From: Alphaproteobacteria bacterium
GTDB taxonomy: Bacteria; Myxococcota_A; UBA796; GCA-2862545
Assembly (NCBI GenBank): GCA_020632925.1
Contig: JACKER010000010.1
Span: 124,001-188,000, forward strand
Length of the DNA stretch: 64,000 nt
Reading direction: 5' to 3'
The position numbers were made by a program, and so were the translations under genes. Under the pieces are notes generated by a model. That model was not told where the DNA came from, made no database searches, and saw only the letters and a list, made by a program, of their open reading frames with translations. This document shows positions 40,868 through 50,300 of this stretch, piece after piece; position 1 is the first letter of the stretch; every line of letters starts with the position of its first letter.

Positions 40868-43222
40868 GTGCTGCTGCGGCTGGGGCCGTTCGAGATCGAC
40901 GTGGACGGTCGGGTCCTGCGGCGGAAAGCTGAGCGCGTGATGCTGCAGCCGCTCGCGCTCGAGCTGCTGGTGCTGCTCGCCGAGCGTGCGGGGGACCGCG
41001 TCGCCAGCTCCTGGCTGCACCAGAGGCTGTGGCCCGACACCGTGGTCACCCCGCACTCCCTCGACCAGCTCGTCCACCGGGTGCGTGTCGCCCTCGGCGA
41101 ACACCGCGATTGGCTCGTGACCTTCCCGGGCCGCGGCTACGGCCTGTACGCGCGGGTCGTCCCCGTCCACGACGGCACGATGCACGCCATCCGCCCTCCC
41201 GAGCGCCCTCTCGTCGGTCGTGACGAGGTCCTGGACCAGCTCGCGGACGCCATCCGTGCCCATCGCCTCGTGACGCTGATCGGGACCGCGGGCGTGGGCA
41301 AGACCACGGTCCTGCGGGCTTTCGCCCACCGCGAGGGAACGGCGGTGTGGGTGGACGTGGAGGGCGTTCGCAGCGACGACGAGGTCCGCGCCCGGCTCCT
41401 GGCCGCGTTGGGCCGCCCCGAGCTCGATCCGAGCGTGGCCCTCGCCACCCTCGCGGGCTCGGGCCCGCTGCTGGTCGTCCTCGACACGTGCGAGTCCTGG
41501 ACTGGTGCCGCGGTCGTGGCGGACTGGTCTCGGGAAGCGCCCGAGGCGCGCTGGCTCGTCGGCAGCCGAATCGCGGTGGGGCTGCCGTTCGAGCACCGGG
41601 TGGCACTCGAGCCACTGTCCCCCGAAGCCGCGCTCGAGCTGTTCCAGCAGCGTTGTGAGCACACGGCACCCGAGGACCTGCAGCAGGTCCTGACTCGCGC
41701 GGGAGGGGTGCCGTTGGCGATCGAGCTGCTCGCCGCGCGCCCGGAGGACGTGCCGGCGGCCGACGGCCAGCTCGATCCCCTGGCGCGCTCGCTCGAAGCC
41801 TCCTGGCGATGGCTGACATCGTCCAATGTGGCGGCGCTCGAACAACTGTCCGCGTTCCGCGTGGGCTTCACCTTCGACGACGCCGCAGCGCTCCTGGGGC
41901 CCGGAGCGGTCGGCGAGCTGGACCGGTTGTTGGACCACAGCCTGATCCATCCGTTGCCGGACGGCAGCCTCACGGTCTATGCCCTGGTCCGCACGCACGC
42001 GCTCACGCGCTGTGCCGCTGAGCGGAGGGAGGAGGTGCGCGACCGCCACGCCGCCCATGTGATCGGTCGGATGGACCGCCGCGAGCTCGAGCGGGCGGAG
42101 GTGCCGGAGGCCATGGAGGCCACCTGGACGGCGATCGAGCGTGGCGATGTGGTGGGTGCGCTGGATCGGCTGGACGAGACGGTGGGCCGGCTGGGGACGC
42201 TGTACGCGCTGGAGCCGCTCGTCGAGGCGGCGACGGCGTTGACGCTGACGCCCGAACAGGTGGCGCCCGTCTGGCGTCACGTGGCACGGACGCGGCTGTT
42301 CCGAGGCGACCACGAGTCGGCCCGGGCTCCACTCGCTCGCGCCCGAGCCACCATGTCCCCGGGCGACGCTGCCTTCGACCTCCTCCTGACCAACGACGAG
42401 ATGCTGCTGCACCGGCTGGCGCGGGAGATGGACGCGGAGACCGCAGTCGCCGAGCGGAGGCTCGCGCTGCTCCGCGCGGCCGGTGACCCCGAGGAGGTCC
42501 TGGTGCTCTGCACGCTGGCCGAGAACCTCACGGAGCGTGGGGACCTGCGGGGTGGGGCAGCCCTGGTCGAGGAGGCGCTGGGGCGGGCGCGCTCCTTCGG
42601 TGATCCGGTGCTGATCGATCGGTGTCGCGGTCCGTTGGGCATCGCGCTGATGCGGCTCGGACGACACGCCGAGGCCGTGCCCCACCTGCGTGCCGCCGCC
42701 GACGCGAGGGCTGGACAGCCGGTCCATCAGGCCTACTGGGTGGCCTGGCTCGGCGAGGCGCACGCGGAGGTGGGCGAGATCGAGGAAGGCCTCGCGCTGC
42801 TCGATCGCTCCGGAGCCGCGATGCGAGACGCCGGGGTCGCGGCAGGCTTCGGTGCGATGGTCGTCCATCGGGCGCGGTGGTTGGTGCGCATCGGGCGGCT
42901 GGAGGAGGCGATGGCGTCGCTTCGACAGGCGATCGAGATCTCCCGCGACCAGGGGCGCTCGCTCTCGGTCGCGTTCGGGACCGCCGTGCTCGCCGTCGCG
43001 CGCGGAGCCGAGCACCCCTCGTCGGCCGACGAGCTGGTGCGCGCGTCCAACGAGATGGTGGCGCTCAAGAGCGAAGCCTACGCCGCACAGGTCGTGATGG
43101 ACTGGCTCGAGCTCGTGGATCGTTCGGAGTTGGTCGTGGACGCAGGCCTGGCGCTCGCAGATCGCCTGTCGCCCGACGCCGACACCGCCCGAAGGATCCG
43201 ACGCGCGGTGAGCCTGGCGTGA
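40868..43222 (+). CDS. winged-helix DNA-binding - ATPase - TPR transcriptional regulator
   Basis: The 784-residue protein has an OmpR-type winged helix (1-97, FEIDVDGRVLRR ... LLVLLAERAGDRVASSWLHQRLWPD ... VTFPGRGYGLYA). The ATPase (about 110-350) has Walker A GTAGVGKT (139-146), Walker B LLVVLDTCES and GSRIAVGL. TPR repeats reach to the end. The preferred GTG 40868 has a GGAGGGG site. It is a paralogue of the regulator at 33665 and lies directly upstream of another, its stop overlapping the next start (GTGA). Confidence 0.9.
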   Translation: MLLRLGPFEIDVDGRVLRRKAERVMLQPLALELLVLLAERAGDRVASSWLHQRLWPDTVVTPHSLDQLVHRVRVALGEHRDWLVTFPGRGYGLYARVVPVHDGTMHAIRPPERPLVGRDEVLDQLADAIRAHRLVTLIGTAGVGKTTVLRAFAHREGTAVWVDVEGVRSDDEVRARLLAALGRPELDPSVALATLAGSGPLLVVLDTCESWTGAAVVADWSREAPEARWLVGSRIAVGLPFEHRVALEPLSPEAALELFQQRCEHTAPEDLQQVLTRAGGVPLAIELLAARPEDVPAADGQLDPLARSLEASWRWLTSSNVAALEQLSAFRVGFTFDDAAALLGPGAVGELDRLLDHSLIHPLPDGSLTVYALVRTHALTRCAAERREEVRDRHAAHVIGRMDRRELERAEVPEAMEATWTAIERGDVVGALDRLDETVGRLGTLYALEPLVEAATALTLTPEQVAPVWRHVARTRLFRGDHESARAPLARARATMSPGDAAFDLLLTNDEMLLHRLAREMDAETAVAERRLALLRAAGDPEEVLVLCTLAENLTERGDLRGGAALVEEALGRARSFGDPVLIDRCRGPLGIALMRLGRHAEAVPHLRAAADARAGQPVHQAYWVAWLGEAHAEVGEIEEGLALLDRSGAAMRDAGVAAGFGAMVVHRARWLVRIGRLEEAMASLRQAIEISRDQGRSLSVAFGTAVLAVARGAEHPSSADELVRASNEMVALKSEAYAAQVVMDWLELVDRSELVVDAGLALADRLSPDADTARRIRRAVSLA

Positions 43223-44994
43223 GCCGATTCAGATTCGGGCCGTTCGAGGTCGATACGGACACTGCGCAGCTCCGTCGCGACGGGGCGGCGCTCGACGTCC
43301 AGCCCCTCACCGTCGAGCTGACGGCGATTCTGGCGGAGCGCGCGGGCCAGGTGGTGGATCGAGCGACCCTGTCGGGGCTCCTGTGGCCCGACGTGGCAGT
43401 CACCGAGCACTCGCTGTCCCAGGCGCTGTACCGGATGCGGCGAGCGCTGGGCGACCACGCGAACCTGGTGGTGACCGTGCCCGGTCGGGGCGTGCGGCTC
43501 GACACGGTGGTGACCACGGTGGGTCCGGTCGCCATCGGCCCCGGATCCCAGGTCGAGGCGCTGCTCGAGCGGGTACACGAGCGGCCGATCCGTCTGGTCG
43601 GCCCACCCGGGGCGGGGATCGCCGGGCTCCGGTCGGCGCTGGTCGACCGGGCGGGACCAGACGCCTGGTCGGATGGTGACGACGCGGAGGTGGTGGCCGT
43701 CGGTGGCCTGGCCCTCCCGGACGGATGGACGGCCACGGACGTGGCGCGGAGCGAAGCGGGCGCGGCCTTCGTGAGACTCACACGCCGCTGGCTGCCGGGC
43801 TTCGAGCTCGACGACCGCTCGGCGTCGGGCGTCCGGGAGCTCTGCTGCACCCTCGACGGGCTCCCCGAGTGGTTGGCCTTCGCGGCGGCCCGGCTTCGCC
43901 TCATGCCACTGGAGCGGCTGGTGGCGCGGCTCCCGGAGGAGCTTCCGGCATGGACCCACCCGGACCGGGTGCATCCGCCCCACCAGGGCTCCGTGGCTTC
44001 AGCGGTCGCCCACGCGCTGGACGGGCTGGGCTCCGCGGAGCGGGGCGCCGTTCGGGATCTGGCGGTGTTCGCCGGGCCGGTGGACGTCTCCGTGGCGGTC
44101 GAGGTGCTCGGTAGACCCCTCCCCGCCGGGCTGCGGCTCGGGGTCGACCTCCGGGAGACCGAAGGGAGGGTCGCGGTGTGGGCCGGGATGCGGGAGGTCC
44201 TGCGCTCGGAGGTGCCCACACCCATCCGCGAGCGTCACGCCCGGTGGGCGCTCGTGTCCGGCGAGGGCGACGAGCTCGCTGCGGCCCACGTCTCAGACCC
44301 CGTGCTGGCCGCGGAGGTCGCGCGCGCCCTGGTCCGGGCCCGCCTGCGGGAGGGGGGCACGCTCCCGGCGACGTGCGTGGAGCCCGAGGCGTGGGTGCTG
44401 AGGCACCGTCGCGGTGCTGCGCTGCCCGCCGAGCTTCCTGATCGGCCGTGGGCATGGTCGTTGCGAATGCGGGACGACGTGCGTCGCGGTCGGTCGGAGC
44501 GAGCGCTGGCGTGCTGCGCCCGGTTGGCGGCGGAAGCCTCGAGGTCGGGCGACGAGACCGAGGCGTCGCGCCTCCAGGGATTCGCCGAGGGCTTGCGGTG
44601 CGCGATCTCGGGCGAGGAGCCGCCGCCAGTGGCCCTCCCCCACGCCGTCGCGCGCGCCGCCGCGCTGGGGGACGCGGCGGGACTCGCCCGTCGCCGTGAG
44701 CCGCTGCTGGCGGCCCTGGCGACGGCGGTCCACGCGCCCCACCCTGCGCTCGCCACGACGCTCCGTGGCTTCGGTGCACTCCTGGCCGAGGCCGCCGTCC
44801 GCGCCGTGGTGGCTGTCCGCGGTCCGGCCGGCGGCAGGGCACTGGGTTCCGCCGCAGCCCGCGACGTGGGCCTGGTGGCGCTGGCCGACGCCGTGGAAGA
44901 GGGTGACGCCCGATCGGCGGAGGAGCGAGCCGCGCGCCTGTTGCGCTGGGTGTTGGGTGCTGAAGCCGGCGTCGATCTGGCAGGTGGCCGATGA
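43219..44994 (+). CDS. winged-helix regulator with degenerate ATPase domain
   Basis: The 591-residue protein has a winged helix very similar to its upstream neighbour (FRFGPFEVDTDTAQLRRDG ... LLWPDVAVTEHSLSQALYRMRRALGD ... VTVPGRGVRL). In the region of the Walker A motif it reads GPPGAGIAG (128-136): the Lys and Thr of GKT are lost. Walker B is also not recognisable, and the following domains are shortened. It is translationally coupled to the intact paralogue, so it may act with it as a non-nucleotide-binding partner. DNA-binding function is well supported; any ATPase function is unlikely. Confidence 0.85.
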   Translation: MSRFRFGPFEVDTDTAQLRRDGAALDVQPLTVELTAILAERAGQVVDRATLSGLLWPDVAVTEHSLSQALYRMRRALGDHANLVVTVPGRGVRLDTVVTTVGPVAIGPGSQVEALLERVHERPIRLVGPPGAGIAGLRSALVDRAGPDAWSDGDDAEVVAVGGLALPDGWTATDVARSEAGAAFVRLTRRWLPGFELDDRSASGVRELCCTLDGLPEWLAFAAARLRLMPLERLVARLPEELPAWTHPDRVHPPHQGSVASAVAHALDGLGSAERGAVRDLAVFAGPVDVSVAVEVLGRPLPAGLRLGVDLRETEGRVAVWAGMREVLRSEVPTPIRERHARWALVSGEGDELAAAHVSDPVLAAEVARALVRARLREGGTLPATCVEPEAWVLRHRRGAALPAELPDRPWAWSLRMRDDVRRGRSERALACCARLAAEASRSGDETEASRLQGFAEGLRCAISGEEPPPVALPHAVARAAALGDAAGLARRREPLLAALATAVHAPHPALATTLRGFGALLAEAAVRAVVAVRGPAGGRALGSAAARDVGLVALADAVEEGDARSAEERAARLLRWVLGAEAGVDLAGGR

Positions 44995-45055
44995 AGCGCC
45001 GGCAGGCCTGACGGATGCCCGCAGCGACCGTAGCCTGGGGCGGTGGACCGGTCGT

Positions 45056-45928
45056 TCAGCACGAACCAGCTGTATGGCCCGTGAATTCGAGGATCCAGGC
45101 CGCAATCTCTCGCCACACCGGCGCCATGCGCGGGTCGATCACCAACCCCATGTGGTCCACGTCCACCGGATCGCCCGGCCGGTCCCCGACGACGCGCTCG
45201 GTCACGTCGGCGGAGGTCGCGTTCGCGTGCCACCCTCGGGAGGCGGCCGGCGGACAGAGGAATCGATCGCCCAGGCTGGTCACGCTCAGGACGGGGAGCG
45301 ACACCCGAGCGAGGGCCTCGCGATAATCCCCCTCGGAGCCACCCCAGGTCCGCGCCCGGGTCGATGTGGCCCATTGGGACCACAACGGCAGGTGCACGTC
45401 CTCCGTGCCCCAGCCCAGCCGGCGCGCCGGGATCCGACCAGCGAGCCGCGACCAGAGGAGACCGACCTCGGTGAGCCCGCGCGCCGCCCACCAGACAGCC
45501 AGCGGTCGTCCGGCGGGCAGCATCGCTCCTCCGCCCAGCGACACGACGGCGCGGATCCGGGGGTGGGGCCGCAGGGCCAGCGACACGAGCCAGCCGTGTG
45601 CCGTCAGGCTGTGCCCGAGGGCGATCAGGGGGAGGTCGGGCCAGGCATCGGCGGCGTAGGCGGCAACGGCCGGCAGATCGCGCAACACCACATCGTCGTA
45701 GCTGGCCGGGCCGCCCGTCGAGTCGCCGTGACCACGCACATCGAGCTGCGCGACGCGCAGGCCTGCTGCGGCCAGCGCCGAGGCGAGTCCGCCCCCCCGC
45801 GGGCGGTCGAGGGTCAGGTGGTTGCACATCATCGCGTGGCCGGCGAGCACGACGCCCCGGGCCGGGCCCTCCGGCTCCCTGACGTCCAGCGCGATGCGGG
45901 CACCATCCGTGGTCACGGCGGTCGTCAC
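45056..45928 (-). CDS. alpha/beta hydrolase, possible releasing enzyme of the FAAL-KS cluster
   Basis: The 290-residue protein has the alpha/beta-hydrolase order: oxyanion strand VVLAGHAMM, RVAQLDVRGHGDST, the nucleophile elbow IALGHSLTAHG (S107, GxSxT rather than GxSxG), an acidic residue in SVTSLGDRFLCP and the catalytic His in VDVDHMG. It starts by GTGA overlap with the acyl-CoA dehydrogenase stop, as the last gene of the four-gene cluster. From position it is a candidate thioesterase that frees the product; the sequence alone would equally allow a general serine esterase. A 61-base gap separates it from the convergent regulator. Confidence 0.82.
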   Translation of the reverse strand: MTTAVTTDGARIALDVREPEGPARGVVLAGHAMMCNHLTLDRPRGGGLASALAAAGLRVAQLDVRGHGDSTGGPASYDDVVLRDLPAVAAYAADAWPDLPLIALGHSLTAHGWLVSLALRPHPRIRAVVSLGGGAMLPAGRPLAVWWAARGLTEVGLLWSRLAGRIPARRLGWGTEDVHLPLWSQWATSTRARTWGGSEGDYREALARVSLPVLSVTSLGDRFLCPPAASRGWHANATSADVTERVVGDRPGDPVDVDHMGLVIDPRMAPVWREIAAWILEFTGHTAGSC

Positions 45929-47094
45929 GAGCGATTCTCGCCGTGCAGCTCGGCCCAGATCGCCATCTTCTGCACCTCCTCCGAGCCGCCCGCGATCATC
46001 AGGCCGACGGCGTCGCGGCAGAGCCGCTCGAACGGGAACAGGTCGCGCCGGTAGCCCCGGTTGCCGAGCAGCAGGACGGCGTGCAGCGCTGCGTCGTGCA
46101 GCGCCTGGGCACCGCTGAGCTTGGCCAGGGACGCCTCGAGGTTGAACCGCTGCTTCGTGTGGGCGAGCCACAGGGCGCGCCGGGTGAGGAGGCGGTGGAA
46201 CTCCAGGTGCTTGCGGATCTCGACGAAGCGGCCCTGGACGTACTGGTACGACTGGAGCGGCCGACCGAAGGACTCGTTGCGGGAGAGGTTGGTGACCGCG
46301 TGGTCGAGCACCGCCTGCAGGAAGCCCACCCCCACGTTGGCCGCGAGCAGCCGCTCCATGTTGAACGCGAGACGGGTGAGGGGCACGCCGTCGCCGAGCT
46401 TGCCCAGCACGCCGTGCTCGGGGTCGACCGGGTGATTCGTGAACCGGAGCGCGCCCGTGGGCGCCGCGCGGCACCCCATGAGGTCGAACGGACCCTCGCG
46501 CTCCACCGTGGGGCCGGCCAGATCGACCAGGAACATGCTCAAGCCGCTCGCGCCCAGGCCCTCGACGCGGCCGAGCACGATCGCCATGTCGGCGTACGGG
46601 GCGTCGGTCACGCTCCACTTGGACCCGCTGAGCAGCAGCTCGTCGTCGTTGCCGATGCGCAGGGTCGTGCGCGCCTCGAACACGTCGGAGCCGCCGTGAG
46701 GCTCGGTCACCGCGAACGCGGCCTTGCGCTGGCCCGAGGCGAGGACGGGCAACCATCGCGCCTTCTGGGCCGGAGTGCCGACCTGGAGCAGCGGCTCGAT
46801 GACCATCGCCACCTGCACCAGGACCGAGAACACGATCGAGGCGTCCAGACCGCCCTCGGCGAAGCCCTCCATGGCCGCGGCGAACTCGAGCACGCCCTTG
46901 CCGTCACCGCCGAACTCGGTGGGGGTCGTGATCCCGAGCAGGCCGCTCTCGCCCACGGCGCGCCACAGGTCTGCATCGAAAGCGCCCGTCTGGTCACGGG
47001 TCAGCCCGCCCGGCTGCACGACCTCCCGCCCGAAGGCCAGGAACCGCTCACGGTACACCCGCTGCTCGGGCGTCCAGTCGATGTCGACGTTCAA
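45925..47094 (-). CDS. acyl-CoA (or acyl-ACP) dehydrogenase
   Basis: The 389-residue protein is a full-length flavoprotein of the ACAD family: N-terminal helical domain, AFAVTEPHGGSDVFEARTTL (FAD/substrate loop), KWSVTDAPYADMAIVLGRV, and C-terminal GNRGYRRDLFPFERLCRDAVGLMIAGGSEEVQKMAI. The residue aligned with the catalytic Glu of medium-chain ACADs (YEGT) is Ala (IAGG), as in the FadE-like branch, which places its base elsewhere. It should introduce an alpha,beta double bond, and the neighbouring free ACP makes an ACP-bound substrate plausible. TTG 47094 is used: it overlaps the ACP stop (TTGA) and has a strong GGGAGGTGA site. Confidence 0.9.
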   Translation of the reverse strand: MNVDIDWTPEQRVYRERFLAFGREVVQPGGLTRDQTGAFDADLWRAVGESGLLGITTPTEFGGDGKGVLEFAAAMEGFAEGGLDASIVFSVLVQVAMVIEPLLQVGTPAQKARWLPVLASGQRKAAFAVTEPHGGSDVFEARTTLRIGNDDELLLSGSKWSVTDAPYADMAIVLGRVEGLGASGLSMFLVDLAGPTVEREGPFDLMGCRAAPTGALRFTNHPVDPEHGVLGKLGDGVPLTRLAFNMERLLAANVGVGFLQAVLDHAVTNLSRNESFGRPLQSYQYVQGRFVEIRKHLEFHRLLTRRALWLAHTKQRFNLEASLAKLSGAQALHDAALHAVLLLGNRGYRRDLFPFERLCRDAVGLMIAGGSEEVQKMAIWAELHGENRS

Positions 47095-47387
47095 CGGTCA
47101 CCTCCCGTCATCTCGCGCAGGGCCCGCGCGGCTTCCCGCAGGGTCGGGTGTCGGTAGAAGAAGGTCGGGGTCAACTGGACCCCCAGCCGGTCCTCGAGCT
47201 GGCTCGTGAGGTCCATGGCGCCCGTCGAGTCGACGCCGAGATCGGCCAGGGCCAGCGTCGGATCGACCTGGTCGGGCTCGACCCCGAGGCGGGTGGCGAC
47301 GGCGCGTACCAGGGCGCCCTCGATGTCGTCGGGGATGGGCTCGCGTGGGGCGCCGAGCCGGGAACGGATGCTGTCGAGCAGGCTCAT
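47091..47387 (-). CDS. free-standing acyl carrier protein
   Basis: The 98-residue protein has the carrier-protein fold pattern IEGALVRAVATRLGVEPDQVDPTLALADLGVDSTGAMDL with the phosphopantetheine Ser in VDST (S54), and a helix 3-4 part LTPTFFYRHPTLREAARAL, similar to PKS-type carriers. ATG overlaps the megasynthase stop (ATGA) and has a CAGGAGGA site. It probably carries the acyl chain between the megasynthase, the dehydrogenase and the hydrolase. Confidence 0.9.
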   Translation of the reverse strand: MSLLDSIRSRLGAPREPIPDDIEGALVRAVATRLGVEPDQVDPTLALADLGVDSTGAMDLTSQLEDRLGVQLTPTFFYRHPTLREAARALREMTGGDR

Positions 47388-50300
47388 GGATTCCTCCTGG
47401 AGGTCGGGGTGTGCCACCACGCCGAAGGCGCGCGATGGAAGGGGGTCTTCGGGGCGCGGTCGCCCGGGCGGAGGGCCGTGTGGGGCGGCCGGGCGCCGGC
47501 GACGTAAAGGCGGGCGAACAGTCGAGCGAGGCCGAAGCCGTCGGGTGCCAGCGCCGCCCATGCGGTGTCGGCGCAGCCGAGCTCGATCGGGGTTCCCGTG
47601 CTCGGCTCGCCTCGGACGCCTGCGGAGGCGAGCAGGGCGGCGACGGCGCTCGCGGCCGCGGCCACGTCGTCGAGCCCGCGCAGCGTGGGCCAGCGCTCGG
47701 CCTCGGCGCGCACGGCGTCGACCCACCCGGGGCCGCCGACACCGTCGGTGCTCATCCAGAATTCGGGGGCGCGACCCGCCACGCCGATGCAGCCGTGGAG
47801 GACGGACTCACCCGCCGCCACGCGGGCGAGATCATGGAGCAGCGTCTCCGGATCGGCCACCAGTGCGGCGCGGTGGCGCAGGTGGGCCCGTCCGCCGGCG
47901 GACACCCGACACAGCACGTCGAGCGCGGCGCCGGCCGCGAGGGCGTCTCGGTAGCGGGTGGCCAGCGTTCGGAGGCTCTCCCCGGTGGCGGCGGACAGGA
48001 ACAGGACGGGGGGAGCCCCGGCGTCCGAGTCGTCGGGGGGTGGCGGGTCGGCGAGCACCACCCAGGCGTTGGTGCCGGACACGGAGTAGGCGCCCACCCC
48101 GGCGGTGCGTCGACCGCGCGGCCAGGGCCTGGGTGCGGCGTCGATCGTCAGGCGCGCAGGGTCCACCGCCGCGTGCGCGTTCGGCCGGTCGACCCGAAGG
48201 CCGGGGAGCGTCTCGTGGCGCATCGCCTGGAGGGTGGCGAGCAGGCCCGCCATGCCGGAGGCGGCCTCGGTGTGACCGACGAGCGGCTTCACGCAGGTCA
48301 GGGCGCACGGCGTGGCCCGACCAGCGAACACTGCGGACAGCGCGGTGAGCTCCATGGCGTCGCCGAGCACGGTCCCACTGCCGTGCGCCTCGACCGCGTC
48401 GAGCTCGGCGGGCGATACCGCCGCCGCATCGAGGGCCGCGCGAACCACGGCTTCCCGCGTCCGCGGGTTGGGTGCCATCAGGCCGTTGCGGGCGCCGTCC
48501 TGGTTCACCGCGCTTCCCCGTACGACGGCGAGCGGGTCCCTGGCCTCCCCGAGCCGCTGCAGGACCACCACGCCCGCGCCGTCACCGCGAACGAACCCGT
48601 CGGCGTCGGCATCGAACGAGGCGAGGCGGCCCGTCGGCGACAGCATCCCGGCGTTGGCCGCCCCGCGCATCCGCCGCGGCGACAGCGAGAGCGCCACCCC
48701 GCCGACGATGGCCAGATCGCATTCTCCGGCGCGCAGGCTGGCGGCGGCCTGGTGCAGCGCGACCAGCGCCGAGGAGCAGGCCGAGTCCACGGCGACCGCC
48801 GGCCCCTCGACGCCGAGGAGGTACGCCACGCGGCCGGGCGCCATCGCGGAGAGGTTACCCGGGAGGAGGTAGGGGCTGTCCCCCAAGGGGTGGTCGTCGG
48901 GGCAGCCGTCGAGGTACTCCGACGCCCCAATCCCGACGAACACCCCCGCGCGGCTGCCCTGGAGGCTGTCGGGCGCGATGCCGGCGTCCTCGAGCGCCGA
49001 CCACGTCAGCTCGAGGAGCAGGCGGTGCTGCGGGTCTGCGGCCTGGGCCTCCTGGGGCGACATCCGGAACATCACGTGGTCGAAACCCTCGACGTCGTCG
49101 ACGAAGGCGCCGTGGTGCGCATGGGGTCCCAGCGCGGCCCAGGCGGGACCGTCGCGACGGCCGGACGGAGGCGGACCGAACGCCGAGCGACCCTCCTCGA
49201 GCAGCGCCCACAGGACCTCGAGGTCCGGGGCACCCGCGAACCGACCCGCCGCGCCCACGATGGCCACCTCGGCCGACGGGGCTGCGGCGAACAGGTGGTC
49301 CACGAGGTCCACCGCGTAGGCGACGATGTCCTCCATGCCCTCGAAGTCGAGCCAGGCGCCCGTGTACCAGGTGCGTCGCGTCCCCTGGAGCGCCTCGACC
49401 TGCGCCGGCACGTCGCCCGAGCCCGGTGGGAGGTGGGGGAAGAACCGCCACGGGACGCGCATTCGGACCGCCCCCGGCTCGGCGTCGACGGAGGCCAGAT
49501 CCGCGCGCAGGCAGTCGTCGAGCAACGCGTCGTGACCGGGCTCGTCGTCTGGCGTGTACTGGAACATCACGCCCACACCCACGTCCGGTTGGTGCACGAA
49601 CATCACGGTGGGGCCGATGACGTGCGGCGCGAGGTTGTCGAGCCAGGTGATGGGGCCCCGGTCACGCATGCCCGGCACGTCGACCACGCCCGAGACGTAG
49701 GGCACCGTCTGGAACCGCCCCAACAGGTCCCGCTCCTCGGGGGTCGCGTCCAGCACGGCGAGGGCGGCCTCTGGCGGGCAGGCCATCACGACCGCCGCCC
49801 CCCGGAGCACGTCGCCACGCTCCGTGTGCACGATCACCCCGTCGCCGCCTCGTTCGATGCTGGCTACGCGCGTACCGGTTCGCACCTGGGCACGCCCGCT
49901 GGCCTCGATCCGTCGGGCGAGCCGCCGCCAGAGCTCCTGGTTGCCTTCCGCGAGCGAGAAGCTCCCCCCGCCGAACCAGTCCTGGATGCGGTGGAGGTAC
50001 TTGATCAGGTAGACGACCGGGGCCTCGCCGATCCACCCGTAGCCGGAGGTCGTCCAGGCCACGTCGATCTCCTCGGGCACCGGGAGCAGTCCGTGGCGTC
50101 CGAGCCAGTAGCCGGCGGGCTCCCACCAGTCCTTGGGGTGGTCGCACAGGCCAGGGCGGATCGGTCGGTCCAGGTCGAAGCCTCCCGCCGCCGCGAACCG
50201 CGCGAGCCAGCTTCGGGCCCGACGATGATCCAGCGGGCCGAGCTCGCCCGACGACCGGGCCAGCAGAAACCATCTGCCGGGTACGGGCGTGAGCCCCAGG

